Notes: generated by a model not told the origin, from the sequence alone. Shown: positions 18,546-27,502, numbered from the stretch's first letter. The stretch: 64,000 nucleotides of DNA from Flavobacteriales bacterium (GCA_016713865.1 JADJOG010000007.1:1-64000); one strand, 5' to 3'. Translations and numbers: made by a program.

Positions 18546-19280
18546 TCACTGCACCACAACGATTCGGCTGCCCTGAAGGCGCATGCCTTGTGCTCCGCGA
18601 ATTGCGGTGGTGCGGCCGAGCAGATCCAGCGGAATGCTGCTACTGGTCGTGCTACGGCTGTGGACGTCCTCGATTGCAGTGGGCAACTCTTCCGCTAGTT
18701 CGCTCATCACGATCCGCAGTTCATCAAGGTACCAAGCCCCTTCACCATCGAACGCTTGCAGCCGGATCTGAAACCCGCGTACGACATGCCTTCGCCCTTC
18801 GTGGCAGTGCCGCATGACGAGCACGGTTGTGCCGAATTGTTCAGGCGTCGGCGCTTCGATCACCGCTTGAGAAGAACCGGCAAGATCATTCACGCTCGCC
18901 AACAGCTTTCGCGGGCCATCATCAACGCGCTTGTGAACCACGATCACGCTATCGATCCGCACGTTCACCATGGACATCACCGAGGCCACCAGCCTGTGGC
19001 TGTCATCGGGCACCGAGGACCATCCGGAAAGCAGCAGCGCGTTGTCGCCCACAGCGAAAGGATGCGGGCAGGCGCTCACGCCGATCAACGCGGCGTTCGT
19101 TCCAAGCACCACCTGGTCGCCATCGGGTTGATTGCATGCGGAGCATCCGCCCTCGCAGTTGATCATCTCGGCGCAAGGCTGGTTGAGCCATTGGTACGAG
19201 ACCGTCCTGGTTTGCGCGGTAGCGCTCAGTGAAGCGATCAGCAGGACAGGCGGAAGGATGAGAAGACGGAGTGCGTTCAT
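18546..19280 (-). CDS. Secreted protein with degenerate T9SS-like tail (244 aa)
   Basis: The start at 19280 gives MNALRLLILPPVLLIASLSA followed by TAQ, a signal peptide. The mature part begins with a Cys-rich segment (CAEMINCEGGCSACNQPDGD) resembling a disulphide-stabilised carbohydrate-binding or jelly-roll module that often occurs in T9SS proteins. A beta-rich middle follows (VVLGTNAALIGVSACPHPFA), then GAWYLDELRIVMSE. The end (LDLLGRTTAIRGAQGMRLQG, IVVVQ) looks like a short sorting-domain remnant. It is the first gene of an operon, 4 bases before the kinase start, so it may be an accessory ligand-binding or surface component of that sensor. The promoter with paired repeats is about 30-90 bases upstream. 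Confidence 0.7.
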   Translation of the reverse strand: MNALRLLILPPVLLIASLSATAQTRTVSYQWLNQPCAEMINCEGGCSACNQPDGDQVVLGTNAALIGVSACPHPFAVGDNALLLSGWSSVPDDSHRLVASVMSMVNVRIDSVIVVHKRVDDGPRKLLASVNDLAGSSQAVIEAPTPEQFGTTVLVMRHCHEGRRHVVRGFQIRLQAFDGEGAWYLDELRIVMSELAEELPTAIEDVHSRSTTSSSIPLDLLGRTTAIRGAQGMRLQGSRIVVVQ

Positions 19281-19302
19281 GGCGGTGTCGTTGTTGGCGC
19301 CG

Positions 19303-19372
19303 CAAACGTTCACCGAAACGCAAGGCTCAGGAAGCAAGAGCCAGTGAGTGGCGCATTCGACTGTGAATGGCA
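19303..19372 (-). promoter_or_regulatory. Promoter with paired repeats (family GCCATTCACA), copy 3
   Basis: GTGAGTGGC (19344-19352) and GTGAATGGC (19363-19371) are 19 bp apart, one less than in the other copies and possibly an indel. AACGTTTG (minus strand, 19303-19310) is a 7/8 match to the -7 box, 33 bases from the proximal repeat and 22 bases before the start at 19280. It drives the secreted protein/kinase/regulator operon, so it is probably an autoregulatory site. Confidence 0.6.
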
Positions 19373-19441
19373 AGGCACAGGCAGGATGCTTAGCGCTCTA
19401 ATAACGGTGTCGCGCGCAAGCGAATGGCTCTGTGGCCGAAA

Positions 19442-19607
19442 TCACCACGTACTCAGCCTCTCTCCCTTCAGCACCTCCTCCACCTTCGCCATCACATCGG
19501 CCGTGAGAAGGTCTTGCGCTTCCACGGCCTTCTGGTTCTCCTCAAGTTGGGTGGTCTTGGTGGCGCCCAACATCACCGTTTTCACGCATGATTCTTCAGG
19601 CACCATC
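19442..19607 (-). pseudogene. Truncated 3' fragment of an aldo/keto reductase gene
   Basis: On the minus strand about 50 codons read SCVKTVMLGATKTTQLEENQ, then KAVEAQDLLTADVMAKVEEV, LKGERLSTW and TGA. This is nearly the same as the C-terminus of the full gene at 27564 (VSTVILGASKVAQLEENLKA ... VEEVLKGERLSTW and the same TGA). Similarity continues to WCL (19598-19604) with one base missing, then stops. There is no start or active site. It is a decayed partial duplicate. Confidence 0.75.
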
Positions 19608-19710
19608 TATTGGGAAAGACGATTCCCATGGATGAGGCAACGACACCGTGCGGACAGGTCGCCCTTTGCCGCTTGGGGATCTTTGCTTGCTTCGGGCCAA
19701 GTTCAAGCTC

Positions 19711-22044
19711 ATGCGTGTGCCCAAATCCATTCTTCCATCTGTCGTCACAACCTTTTTGCTGCTATCCTGCGGCACAAGCAACGAGAACACCACATCGCAA
19801 TCGAACGCCGCGGAATCTGACAGCGGACGGGTTGAAGAAGCCATTTCCAGGCGCATTCTCCGCGCACCAGAAGAGGCCTTGAGCAGCGCAAGAGAAGCAC
19901 AGCAAAGCGCCGAAGCGGGAGGCGATTCCAGTCTCATGCGCCACTGGCAGGATCGTGAACTCGATGTTCTGCTGCGCATGATGGACACCTCTTGCGCGTC
20001 AATGGCAAGGGCGCGCATTATGGAACGGAAAGGGGATGGAGCCGCAAGTGCTGCCGAGCGATTGATTCGATGGTACAAGGCCATTGGCGATGGTTATCAC
20101 GCAGATTCCGTTTCACAGGCAGCGCTTGCCATAGCAGCCGACCAGATCGTGAGGTCAAAAGTGCTCATGACCGCAGCAATGCCAGCCATCGATCTAGGCA
20201 GACTGGATGACGCACGCTCCTTCATCAAGCAGAGCAGGTCGCTTATTGACATCGTGGTGCGGTCGGACCTCCATGCCCGTTTGCTCGCGAACAGCGCATA
20301 CGTCCATTTCCGATCCGGCGCGCTCGACAGCGCTGAAACAGATGCACGTGCTTCGTTGCGTATTTCAGAGCGCTTGTCAGACACTCTCCAGATCATCCAA
20401 GCGAAATCGACGCTGGCTGGCATCGCCACCACCAAGAATGATATGGGGGCCTGCCTTGGGCTACAGAACGAGCTGATCGCATTCGGCAACGAATTCGACT
20501 TCCCTTCGATCGTCGCAGCGAATGCCTTCAATCGCGGGAATAGCTACAAGTCGATGAAGCGTTACGCCGAAGCACTTAAGGACTACGAAATGGCCTGGCA
20601 CGCAGCTCAACAATGTGGCAAGCACGATCTGGCCGCCATTGCGCGTGGCGCACGTGCGATCCTTTGGAACGACATGGACACGATCAGCCTGGTCAGGACC
20701 AATACATTCAGCCTCATGCGCGATAGCTCGATAAGCGAGCTGCGCCTAGCCATAGACGCCATGCGTTCCCTCGGAAGTGCGTTATGGGAGGCCAACTTCA
20801 CGCTTACGCTTGCAGAACACTTCAACTGGACGGGACAGCCCGACAGCGCCATGACGTGGTACGCCCACGCCCTTCGTATGGCGGAAGCCATGGAAAACCC
20901 ACAGTTCGAGTTGTACGCTCGTCAGGGCATCGGCACCGGAGCGTATTTCAACAGCGACTACAAGAGTGCCATTGCGCAATGGGAGCGCGCCATCGCCCTG
21001 AATGAGCAATTGGGATTGCCAGAGCACGCAGCCCTCACTTGGGATCGGTTGCACTTCGCCTACGAACGCACGGGGAATCTGCCGAAAGCGCTCGCAGCGC
21101 TGCGAAAGGCAAAGGCCATCGGCCTCGAGCTTTATAGCGATAGCGTGACCCAAGCCGCTGCCCAACTCGAAGCGAGCTTCAAGTACGAGAAGAAGCTGTT
21201 CACAGATAGCGTCCAGCATGCCAGCGAGTTGAAATCCGTTGATGACCAACGCACCATCGCTGAATTGAAAGCCACTCGCAACAGCACGGCGGCATGGGGC
21301 ATCGGCACTGCTGCGCTCCTGGCATTGGGCGGAGGCGCTTTCGCATGGCGCACGCAGCGCAAGCGGCGCGATGCCGAAGCGGGGAAGGCAATCGCCCAGG
21401 CCAACGAGCGCACAGCCGAAGAACGTCGCAAGGCTGCGGAATTCCAGAATGCCGCGCTGCGCGCGCAGATGGATGAGCACTTCATCAGCAACACGCTGAA
21501 TGTCGTGAATGCCCATTTGTACACCGATGACCTGACACCGCTAGCGACCTGCTCGCGCGCTTGGCATGCATGCGGAGCATGCTGGAGAACAGCCAGCACC
21601 CCTTCCGTGCCGTTGCGAGCTGACCTGGAGGCCCTGAAGACCTCCTGGAACTGCAACGATTGCGGCTCAACGGCCAATTCGAATACAGCGTTCAGGTGGC
21701 GAGGGCATGGATACCGACCACATTCAAGTGCCGCCGTTAGTTCTGCGCGAGCCTTGGCTGAGAATGCCATCGAGCATGGCGTGGGTTCCATGCAATCCGG
21801 CGGACGCATCAAGCTGGAAGCGGCTATGCGCGAAGGCGCGCTGGTCCTTAGCGTCGAGGATAATGGCGTTGGCCGAAAGGAATCAACTGAGAGGAATGCG
21901 CGCGGCCACAAGAAGACCTCATTGAGCATGCGCATCATCGGCGACCAGCTCGAATTACTACGCGAGCGCACCGGGCGTGCTGCTGAGCTGCGCACCATCG
22001 ATCTGCCCCAAGGCACACGCGTAGAGGTGATGCTGCCTATCTGA
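19711..22044 (+). CDS. TPR-containing LytS-type sensor kinase, lipoprotein-like
   Basis: The ATG at 19711 gives MRVPKSILPSVVTTFLLLSC, a lipobox with Cys20; an in-frame ATG at 19648 would add 21 non-signal residues. About 500 residues of TPR-like helical repeats follow (RYAEALKDYEMAWHAAQQCG, YKSAIAQWERAIALNEQLGL, GNLPKALAALRKAKAIGLEL). Then come a membrane segment (TAAWGIGTAALLALGGGAFA), a coiled stretch and the H-box ALRAQMDEHFISNTLNVVNA. Between about 21540 and 21765 the frame is lost and regained (DLEALKTYLELQRLRLNGQF and MDTDHIQVPPLVL are readable in other frames). The ATPase domain (ALAENAIEHG, VEDNGVGRKESTE) is intact. Likely partner: the LytTR regulator at 24328. A lipid anchor plus a membrane helix would be unusual, so the signal may stay uncleaved. 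Confidence 0.82.
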   Translation: MRVPKSILPSVVTTFLLLSCGTSNENTTSQSNAAESDSGRVEEAISRRILRAPEEALSSAREAQQSAEAGGDSSLMRHWQDRELDVLLRMMDTSCASMARARIMERKGDGAASAAERLIRWYKAIGDGYHADSVSQAALAIAADQIVRSKVLMTAAMPAIDLGRLDDARSFIKQSRSLIDIVVRSDLHARLLANSAYVHFRSGALDSAETDARASLRISERLSDTLQIIQAKSTLAGIATTKNDMGACLGLQNELIAFGNEFDFPSIVAANAFNRGNSYKSMKRYAEALKDYEMAWHAAQQCGKHDLAAIARGARAILWNDMDTISLVRTNTFSLMRDSSISELRLAIDAMRSLGSALWEANFTLTLAEHFNWTGQPDSAMTWYAHALRMAEAMENPQFELYARQGIGTGAYFNSDYKSAIAQWERAIALNEQLGLPEHAALTWDRLHFAYERTGNLPKALAALRKAKAIGLELYSDSVTQAAAQLEASFKYEKKLFTDSVQHASELKSVDDQRTIAELKATRNSTAAWGIGTAALLALGGGAFAWRTQRKRRDAEAGKAIAQANERTAEERRKAAEFQNAALRAQMDEHFISNTLNVVNAHLYTDDLTPLATCSRAWHACGACWRTASTPSVPLRADLEALKTSWNCNDCGSTANSNTAFRWRGHGYRPHSSAAVSSARALAENAIEHGVGSMQSGGRIKLEAAMREGALVLSVEDNGVGRKESTERNARGHKKTSLSMRIIGDQLELLRERTGRAAELRTIDLPQGTRVEVMLPI

Positions 22045-22069
22045 GACGCAGGTGCGCATCGTGTTCTGT

Positions 22070-22138
22070 CGCATTCACATCATGCGCCGCCGGATTCACA
22101 ATGCCGTGTGGCTTCGGGAACATGCCCCAGGAGTTTTG
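22070..22138 (+). promoter_or_regulatory. Promoter with paired repeats (family CGGATTCACA), copy 1
   Basis: CGCATTCACA (22070-22079) and CGGATTCACA (22091-22100) are exactly 21 bp apart. GAGTTTTG (22131-22138) is a 7/8 match to the -7 box, 30 bases further on and 41 bases before the start at 22179. There is no TTTG at -33, as expected for an activator-dependent promoter. Confidence 0.65.
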
Positions 22139-22178
22139 ACACCGTTCAGCAACAACGCTGAGCACAAAATCCTGGACC

Positions 22179-22765
22179 ATGAACACCACGAACACCTTCC
22201 GCTGCTCCTCCATCGCCTTACTCCTCACATGCAACAGCCTCGCGCTGTTCGCGCAGAGCAATCCCGTTACTGCCGGTGACAACATCTTCTTACTCGGCGT
22301 GGGCACCGGCGGCCCCTGGAGCATCCGATTCGACCAGACTTCCGCGACGCCCCTCTTCCAACTCAACTATGACATGCATTGGCAGAGGTTCCCGGTGCAG
22401 GAGTGGTAGGTCTTGGCTATGTCGGCTCAAGCCCTGCGGCACAAGCACCCTCGACCCGAACAGCTACTACTATGACCAACGCCACTCGGAGGCCAATAGG
22501 TCTGCATCACCACCACTACAACCTCGGGCTGGAGAAACTTGATACCTACGGAGGCGTGGGCGGTGGCATGAACCTGGTGAAACGCACCCTCGCGGAGCAA
22601 GCTCCAGGCGGCAGCCTCTTCACCGATGACGATGATGTGAAGAGCCACTTCGCATACAGCCTGTATGTAGGCGCTCGGTACACCGTGACCAACCAATTCG
22701 GTCTTTGGGCGGAACTCTCTTATGGGAATGCCTGGGTCAACTTCGGTGCAAGCATCACCCTTTGA
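22179..22765 (+). CDS. Outer-membrane beta-barrel-like protein (frameshifted)
   Basis: Starts MNTTNTFRCSSIALLLTCNS, a signal peptide running to LFAQ, then mature SNPVTAGDNIFLLGVGTGGP. The frame changes near 22400 and 22500. The later part reads LEKLDTYGGVGGGMNLVKRT, DDVKSHFAYSLYVGARYTVT and a final LWAELSYGNAWVNFGASITL, alternating hydrophobic strands ending in an aromatic-rich strand, typical of small OmpW/OmpX-like barrels. It probably resides in the outer membrane; cargo or binding partner is unknown. It has its own paired-repeat promoter and sits between the kinase and the regulator, so it is probably a target of that system. Confidence 0.65.
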
Positions 22766-23006
22766 TCAGCGCGCCCAACTGGATGGGCCATTGAAGTCCT
22801 GGGCATTGCGAACGGACCCACGGTCCAGGTAACCGCCGATTGCACTGCCCAAGAAGCGCCCTGCAGCGATGAGCTGCGGGGGCGCCTTCGTTCGTGCGAT
22901 TCTATCATTGGGTGATGGGCGGGCAGCAATCGCTGAACAGTGTTTCGTCCGCGTCAACCTGATTTCGGGCTCGAATGGTTTCCTCTGACGCTACGACCCA
23001 AGACCA
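22766..23006. other. Intergenic stretch before the SH3/TPR gene
   Basis: About 240 bases without a supported gene. A short minus-strand frame (PPQLIAAGRFLGSAIGGYLD, then RGSVRNAQDFNGPSSWAR) has a protein-like feel but no start context or known family, so I do not call it. The paired-repeat promoter begins at 23007. Confidence 0.4.
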
Positions 23007-23077
23007 CCGGATTCACAATGACCGGTGCCGGATTCACATCAGGGATTCTCCACGCCCTCTGGACCGCAGGACTTTCG
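23007..23077 (+). promoter_or_regulatory. Promoter with paired repeats (family CGGATTCACA), copy 2
   Basis: CCGGATTCACA occurs at 23007-23017 and identically at 23028-23038, 21 bp apart. GACTTTCG (23070-23077) is a weak -7 box 31 bases past the proximal repeat and 30 bases before the start at 23108. Confidence 0.65.
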
Positions 23078-23107
23078 TCGTGTCGTCGAACACAAACAAC
23101 CTCCACC

Positions 23108-24192
23108 ATGAAACACTTCCTTCTTTCTGTCGCGCTCACATTGGGCGCAAGCTTCTCACAAGCACAATACTTCGCACTCCTGAAATCGCCCGAACTGGTG
23201 ATGCCTGGCGTGAAGATCGCGTTGCTCGACATCCGGGGCAAGGATGGCAAAGAGGTCACCGATATGCTCACCACCCAGCTGCTGGCCAAGCGCCGAGGCT
23301 CGCTCTACTGAAGTGGACCTTGCTGGGCACGGAGACCATGACCGGCCCAATCATGCAACCGAATGGCTCAGGAGCATTTTCGGTGGGCAGTTGCACTTAC
23401 AGCACAGGCATGGTGAACGAAGGCGAGTACCGTAAGCGATGGGTGAGCGCCAAAGTGACCATGAAGGTAGTGGACGTGAGCACCGGACGCGTATTGGGCA
23501 TCAAGACCGAGGAAGAGAGCCGCGAGAGCAAAGGGAAATACGGCGAGGCCCTCGTTGGCGAGCATGATCTGGCCATCAGTGCATACGATGACGCAACCGT
23601 TCGGCTTGCGAACTACATCAACCCCTACTTCAAGGTGTACAACTTCCCACTGGAAAAGGTGAAGCTGAAGGAGCACTCCGACAATGCGAAGCGCGCAATG
23701 AAAATGGTGGAGGACAACAAGGACCTGGTTGCAGCCTACACCATTTACAAGAGCATCAGCGATGCCGACCCGTACTGCGCAGAAGCGTTAGGCAACATGG
23801 GGCAGATCAGCCTGATCACCGGCAACTTCGCGCAAGCCCTCAGCGAATTCGAGCGGGCCGCCGAGATTGATGCCGAGCGCTACCGCAACCAAGCAGACTT
23901 CGCCAAAGCGCGCATCGCGGATCTAGATGTGCTCGCCTCACTCGGCGTGCATCCGGGCAGTGTACCCATTGCAGCTACCGATCCCAAGGCCATGGCCAAG
24001 ATGGTACAGACCCGCGGAGGTAAAGGAGACCGCTATAGCGTGTATGCACAAACACAAGCCTCGGGCGAACCGGTCGCCAAGGTCCCAGGCGATACCAAAT
24101 TCGAGATCCTCGAGGTGAACGGCGAATGGATCCTGATCAGACTCCTCGGCGGCAAGCAGGGCTATATCAGCAAGAACGATGTGAGGTTGTAA
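23108..24192 (+). CDS. Secreted TPR and SH3-domain protein (one frameshift)
   Basis: The ATG at 23108 gives MKHFLLSVALTLGASFSQAQ, a signal peptide. The first 67 residues (YFALLKSPELVMPGVKIALL, DIRGKDGKEVTDMLTTQLLA) are in one frame and the rest in another; the shift is near 23300. After a beta-rich domain with YEYRKRW-like strands (VSAKVTMKVVDVSTGRVLGI) come two TPR motifs (YCAEALGNMGQISLITGNFA, QALSEFERAAEIDAERYRNQ). A C-terminal bacterial SH3 domain follows (RGGKGDRYSVYAQTQASGEP ... EWILIRLLGGKQGYISKNDV). Bacterial SH3 domains often bind peptidoglycan or peptides, so a periplasmic or surface adaptor is likely. A strong hairpin terminator follows the gene. Confidence 0.75.
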
Positions 24193-24213
24193 CGGCTGGC
24201 GCTCTGCCATGGC

Positions 24214-24240
24214 GCGGCCCTTCGCAATGCGAAGGGCCGC
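24214..24240 (+). terminator. Hairpin terminator after the SH3/TPR gene
   Basis: GCGGCCCTTCGC-AAT-GCGAAGGGCCGC is a perfect 12-bp stem with a 3-base loop, 22 bases past the stop at 24192. No T-run follows, but stems of this strength with short loops are the usual end-of-gene structure in this genome. Confidence 0.7.
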
Positions 24241-24327
24241 TGCCGCCAGACACTCGGTTAGCTCACTGTGAAAAAGACGTGCATAGCCACACCGAATCGA
24301 ATCACCTCCTAGTTTCGGCCCCGCATC

Positions 24328-25058
24328 ATGAATCCGACAGCATACATCGTTGACGACGAACCCAAGGCGCGCGAACTCATCCGCACCTTGCTCGCCAAGC
24401 GCCATCCAAACGTGCGCCTGCTCGGTGAAGCCGCTGATGCGCACACCGCCGCCGAAGAGGTCCGCGAAAAAGCACCACAGATTCTTTTCCTCGATGTGGA
24501 TCTCGGTGGCCTCGATGGCTTCGACCTGCTGAAGCGCATAGATCCTGTTGATCCGCTGGTGATCTTCACCACCGGCAAAGGCGAGCATGCTGTTGAAGCT
24601 TTCCGCGTGCGCGCCCACGACTTCCTCGTGAAGCCCATCAGCGGCCCACGCTTCGATGAAGCCGTGCTGGGCGCACTGAAAGCCTTGGAGCAACGCGCAC
24701 CGAACGCGCCCCATGGCATGGTGGTGAGCGACCATCAATTGGCACTGCCAGATGCGCGCGGGCTCACCATGCTCCATCTCGATGACCTGCTCTATTGCAC
24801 GACGAGAACAACTACACCCAAGTGTTCCGCCGTGGCGAGGCCAAGCCCATCGTCGTGAGCAAGGGCATCACGGTATTCGACGAGGCCTTGCGCGAGAAGG
24901 GCTTCATACGCATACACCAGAGCCATCTGGTGAACAAAAAGCACATCAAGCAATACGTGCGTGGAGAAGGCGGCGAAGTGATCATGAGCAACGGCGCCAA
25001 CCTGCCCGTGAGCCGCAGGCAGAAACAGGAATTGATGGAGGCGCTGGAAAGGATCTGA
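24328..25058 (+). CDS. LytTR-family response regulator (one frameshift)
   Basis: Receiver: MNPTAYIVDDEPKARELIRT, phospho-Asp in ILFLDVDLGGLDG, Thr in VIFTTGKGEHAVEAF, Lys in DFLVKPISG. The LytTR domain continues in another frame after about 24800: HDENNYTQVFRRGEAKPIVV, GFIRIHQSHLVNKKHIKQYV and NGANLPVSRRQKQELMEALE. One base seems to be missing in CTATTGCACGACGAG. TAGTTTCG (24310-24317) is a good -7 box. The three genes carrying CGGATTCACA pairs (22179, 23108 and 25163) surround this gene, which makes it the prime candidate for the factor that binds them. Its kinase is probably the TPR lipoprotein kinase at 19711. Confidence 0.9.
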
Positions 25059-25059
25059 A

Positions 25060-25090
25060 CGGATTCTAATCCGATGCCACCGGATTCACA
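25060..25090 (+). promoter_or_regulatory. Paired repeats (family CGGATTCACA), copy 3
   Basis: CGGATTCTAA (25060-25069) and CGGATTCACA (25081-25090) are 21 bp apart, directly after the LytTR regulator stop and 73 bases before the start at 25163. A -7 box at the expected distance is weak (AACCTTCA at 25121-25128). Confidence 0.55.
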
Positions 25091-25162
25091 GAACGAAATC
25101 GAACACCGAAATAGAACAAGAACCTTCATACCGAAACCAAAACCACAAACCCGAACTTGAAC

Positions 25163-26218
25163 ATGAGAACCACGATCACCCTTCTCCGGCCATGGCGTTG
25201 TTGCCTGCCCTATGCAGTGCATCAGTATGGCGCGTGAATAACACGGCATCACTTGTGCAAGGCCCCGGCAGCAACCCCTGCACCCATTGCTTCACCAGCC
25301 TGCAGGCGGCCGCCATTGATCCCTTCGTGACCATCGGCGACACCCTGCATATAGAGCCGTCTCCTGTTCCCTATGGCGACCTGACCCTTACGAAGCGCCT
25401 CGTGATAATTGGACCTGGCTACAGGCTCGGACAGGGTGCCGCGAACAACCAAGGACTGCAGGCCAATAATGGGGTGGCAATCGTCAATGTGGTGACATTC
25501 AACCCTGGATCCGATGGGAGCAAGCTCACCGGTCTCGTCCTGGGGGATGGCAATGGAAACAATGGTGGCGGGGTTGTGATTGGAAACGTGAACAACATCA
25601 CCGTTGACCGCAACCTCTTAAGAGCGCTATGAGTTCGGCGGGTCCAATATCAACGGCTTGATCATTACCCGGTGCTACTTCGCGAACACAGGCATTTACC
25701 AGAATGGCAATTTCACCCATGTGGTAAGCAATGTGGTGATTTCCAACAATTACTTCGGAGGGAGCATTGGCATGGCCAACACTTTCAGCAATGTTACCAT
25801 CGCGAACAACGTCTTCAATTGGAATGGGTCACACGCTCCTTTCGGAGCGGAGATCAAGAACAACATCTTCGTTCTTGGCTCTGTAGCCGTGAATAACAAC
25901 AACATCCACCACAATGCAGCCAGTGGTGCAGCCAGCTTGCCTGCGGGGAATAACAACCTGAACAGCATCGTTTTCACGAACGTGTTCAATCCCGCGTTCA
26001 CTTCCGATGATCAGAAATGGCGGCTGTCTCCGACCTATTTGACCTTCATGAACCTGGTGGGCGATGATGGGTCTGTGCCTGGTATGTATGGCGGCAACAC
26101 ACCGTACAAGCCAAGTGGTGTGCCGGCCATCCCCGCCGTGTACCAGTTGACGGCACCCGCCACGGCCATACAAGGCGCTCCTGTCAACGTCACCATCGGG
26201 ACACGGAGCAACGACTAA
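25163..26218 (+). CDS. Secreted right-handed beta-helix protein (two frameshifts)
   Basis: The start at 25163 gives MRTTITLL; after a frame change near 25190 the signal peptide continues as ALLPALCSASVWRVNN. The body reads SLVQGPGSNPCTHCFTSLQA, then strands typical of parallel beta-helix or pectate-lyase-like proteins (LVIIGPGYRLGQGAANNQGL, GGGVVIGNVNNITVDRNLLR). After a second shift near 25620 it continues GGSNINGLIITRCYFANTGI, VISNNYFGGSIGMANTFSNV and NNNNIHHNA. No sorting domain is visible; it ends VNVTIGTRSND four bases before the next gene. Likely a secreted surface protein; no catalytic residues are evident. Paired repeats upstream suggest LytTR control. Confidence 0.7.
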
Positions 26219-26222
26219 AGCC

Positions 26223-27433
26223 ATGCTTCGCGCAATTTTCCTGGCAGGAACATGCTTAGCCGTGCTAGGCGCCTGCGCACAGAACATGGCGGCGGGAGAA
26301 TACTGGGTGGACACGGATCCGGGATGGGGACAAGGGTCTCCGATTAACGGCATTCCAGCGCAACCCGATGTTTCCGCTCAACAGTTCACGGCGCCCACCG
26401 CTGGCCTCGCGCCTGGCCTCCATATCGTCGGCATCCGCACCAAAGATGCATCTGGACATTGGAGCCTCACGAATACAACGCCAGTGCATGTGGACGCGCC
26501 ATTGGATGGAGCCGAGATCGTGCACACAGAGTATTTCTGGAACTCCGATTCGGGCTGGGGCACCGGTACGGATGCCTCAATCAACGGCAGCCCTGACATC
26601 GTTGACGCTGTGACGGCCTCGTTGTCCGGTACAACTCCGGGCATGAACAATCTCTTCGTGCGCTCAAAGGACATTAACGGCCATTGGAGCCAAACGAACT
26701 CCTATCCCGTGTATGTTGACCCACCGGATACTGACGCAGCGATTGCGCGCACCGAGTATTTCTGGAACACGGACCCAGGCTGGGGACAGGGTTCAAGCAC
26801 CGCATTGGCTGGCCAATCTGAAGTGAATAATGCTGTCGCAGCTTCGAGCGCTGATGTGGTTACGGGCTTGAACAATCTGTTCGTACGCTCGATGGATACG
26901 CATGGCCATTGGAGCCTGACGAATGCGGTACCACTCTACGCAGAGGCTTCACCGTCTGGAAGGTCGTAGCCTGCGAGTCCTTCTGGGATGGTCCGGCTCG
27001 GGCTGGGCGATCTCGTGCAAGCTTAGGCACCAGGCACGGATATCTCTGACGTTTTCGAGTAACCGTTCCAATTGACATCGGCTTGGGTTTGCATAAACTC
27101 TTCATCGAACCTGGACTCCCATGGACATTGGGCCTGACCAATTGGAAAGTTGACTTAATCGATGTAGATGGCACCACGAGCATGGTTGACCTGACCGCAC
27201 AAACCGGTATTTCCACCTACCCCAATCCGTTCACTGAAGGAGTGACCGTGCGCAATAGCAATGGCACACCGGTGCGCATGGTGCTCTATGATCCACAGGG
27301 CAAATTGGTGCATGACAGAATCATGTCCGGTGGATCTTTCATCGACCTGAGCGAGCACAGCAGCGGCACGTACAGAGCATTCTTCTGGAAGGATGGTAAT
27401 CGCATCTTTTCGACAACGATGATCAAGCAGTGA
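26223..27433 (+). CDS. T9SS-targeted repeat protein with FWNxDPGWGxG repeats (frameshifted)
   Basis: Starts MLRAIFLAGTCLAVLGACAQ, a signal peptide. About four tandem units of 75-80 residues follow, each holding EYFWNTDPGWGQGS or WVDTDPGWGQG, a central VNNAVAASSADVVTGLNNLF and an end RSMDTHGHWSLTN. The frame is lost near 26950-27080 but a degraded fourth unit is readable (ESFWDGPARAG). The last 100 residues are a sorting domain (ISTYPNPFTEGVTVRNSNGT, MVLYDPQGKLVHDR, LSEHSSGTYRAFFW). The DPGxGxG loops resemble calcium-binding turns, although I cannot show this from sequence alone. The protein is most likely cell-surface attached. A terminator follows at 27503. Confidence 0.75.
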
Positions 27434-27502
27434 TTGATTCCTATCTCACGGCGCGCGCAGCGCTGGAGACTAAAATGAAGATTCGATTGAGTTCGTAAAA
27501 GA

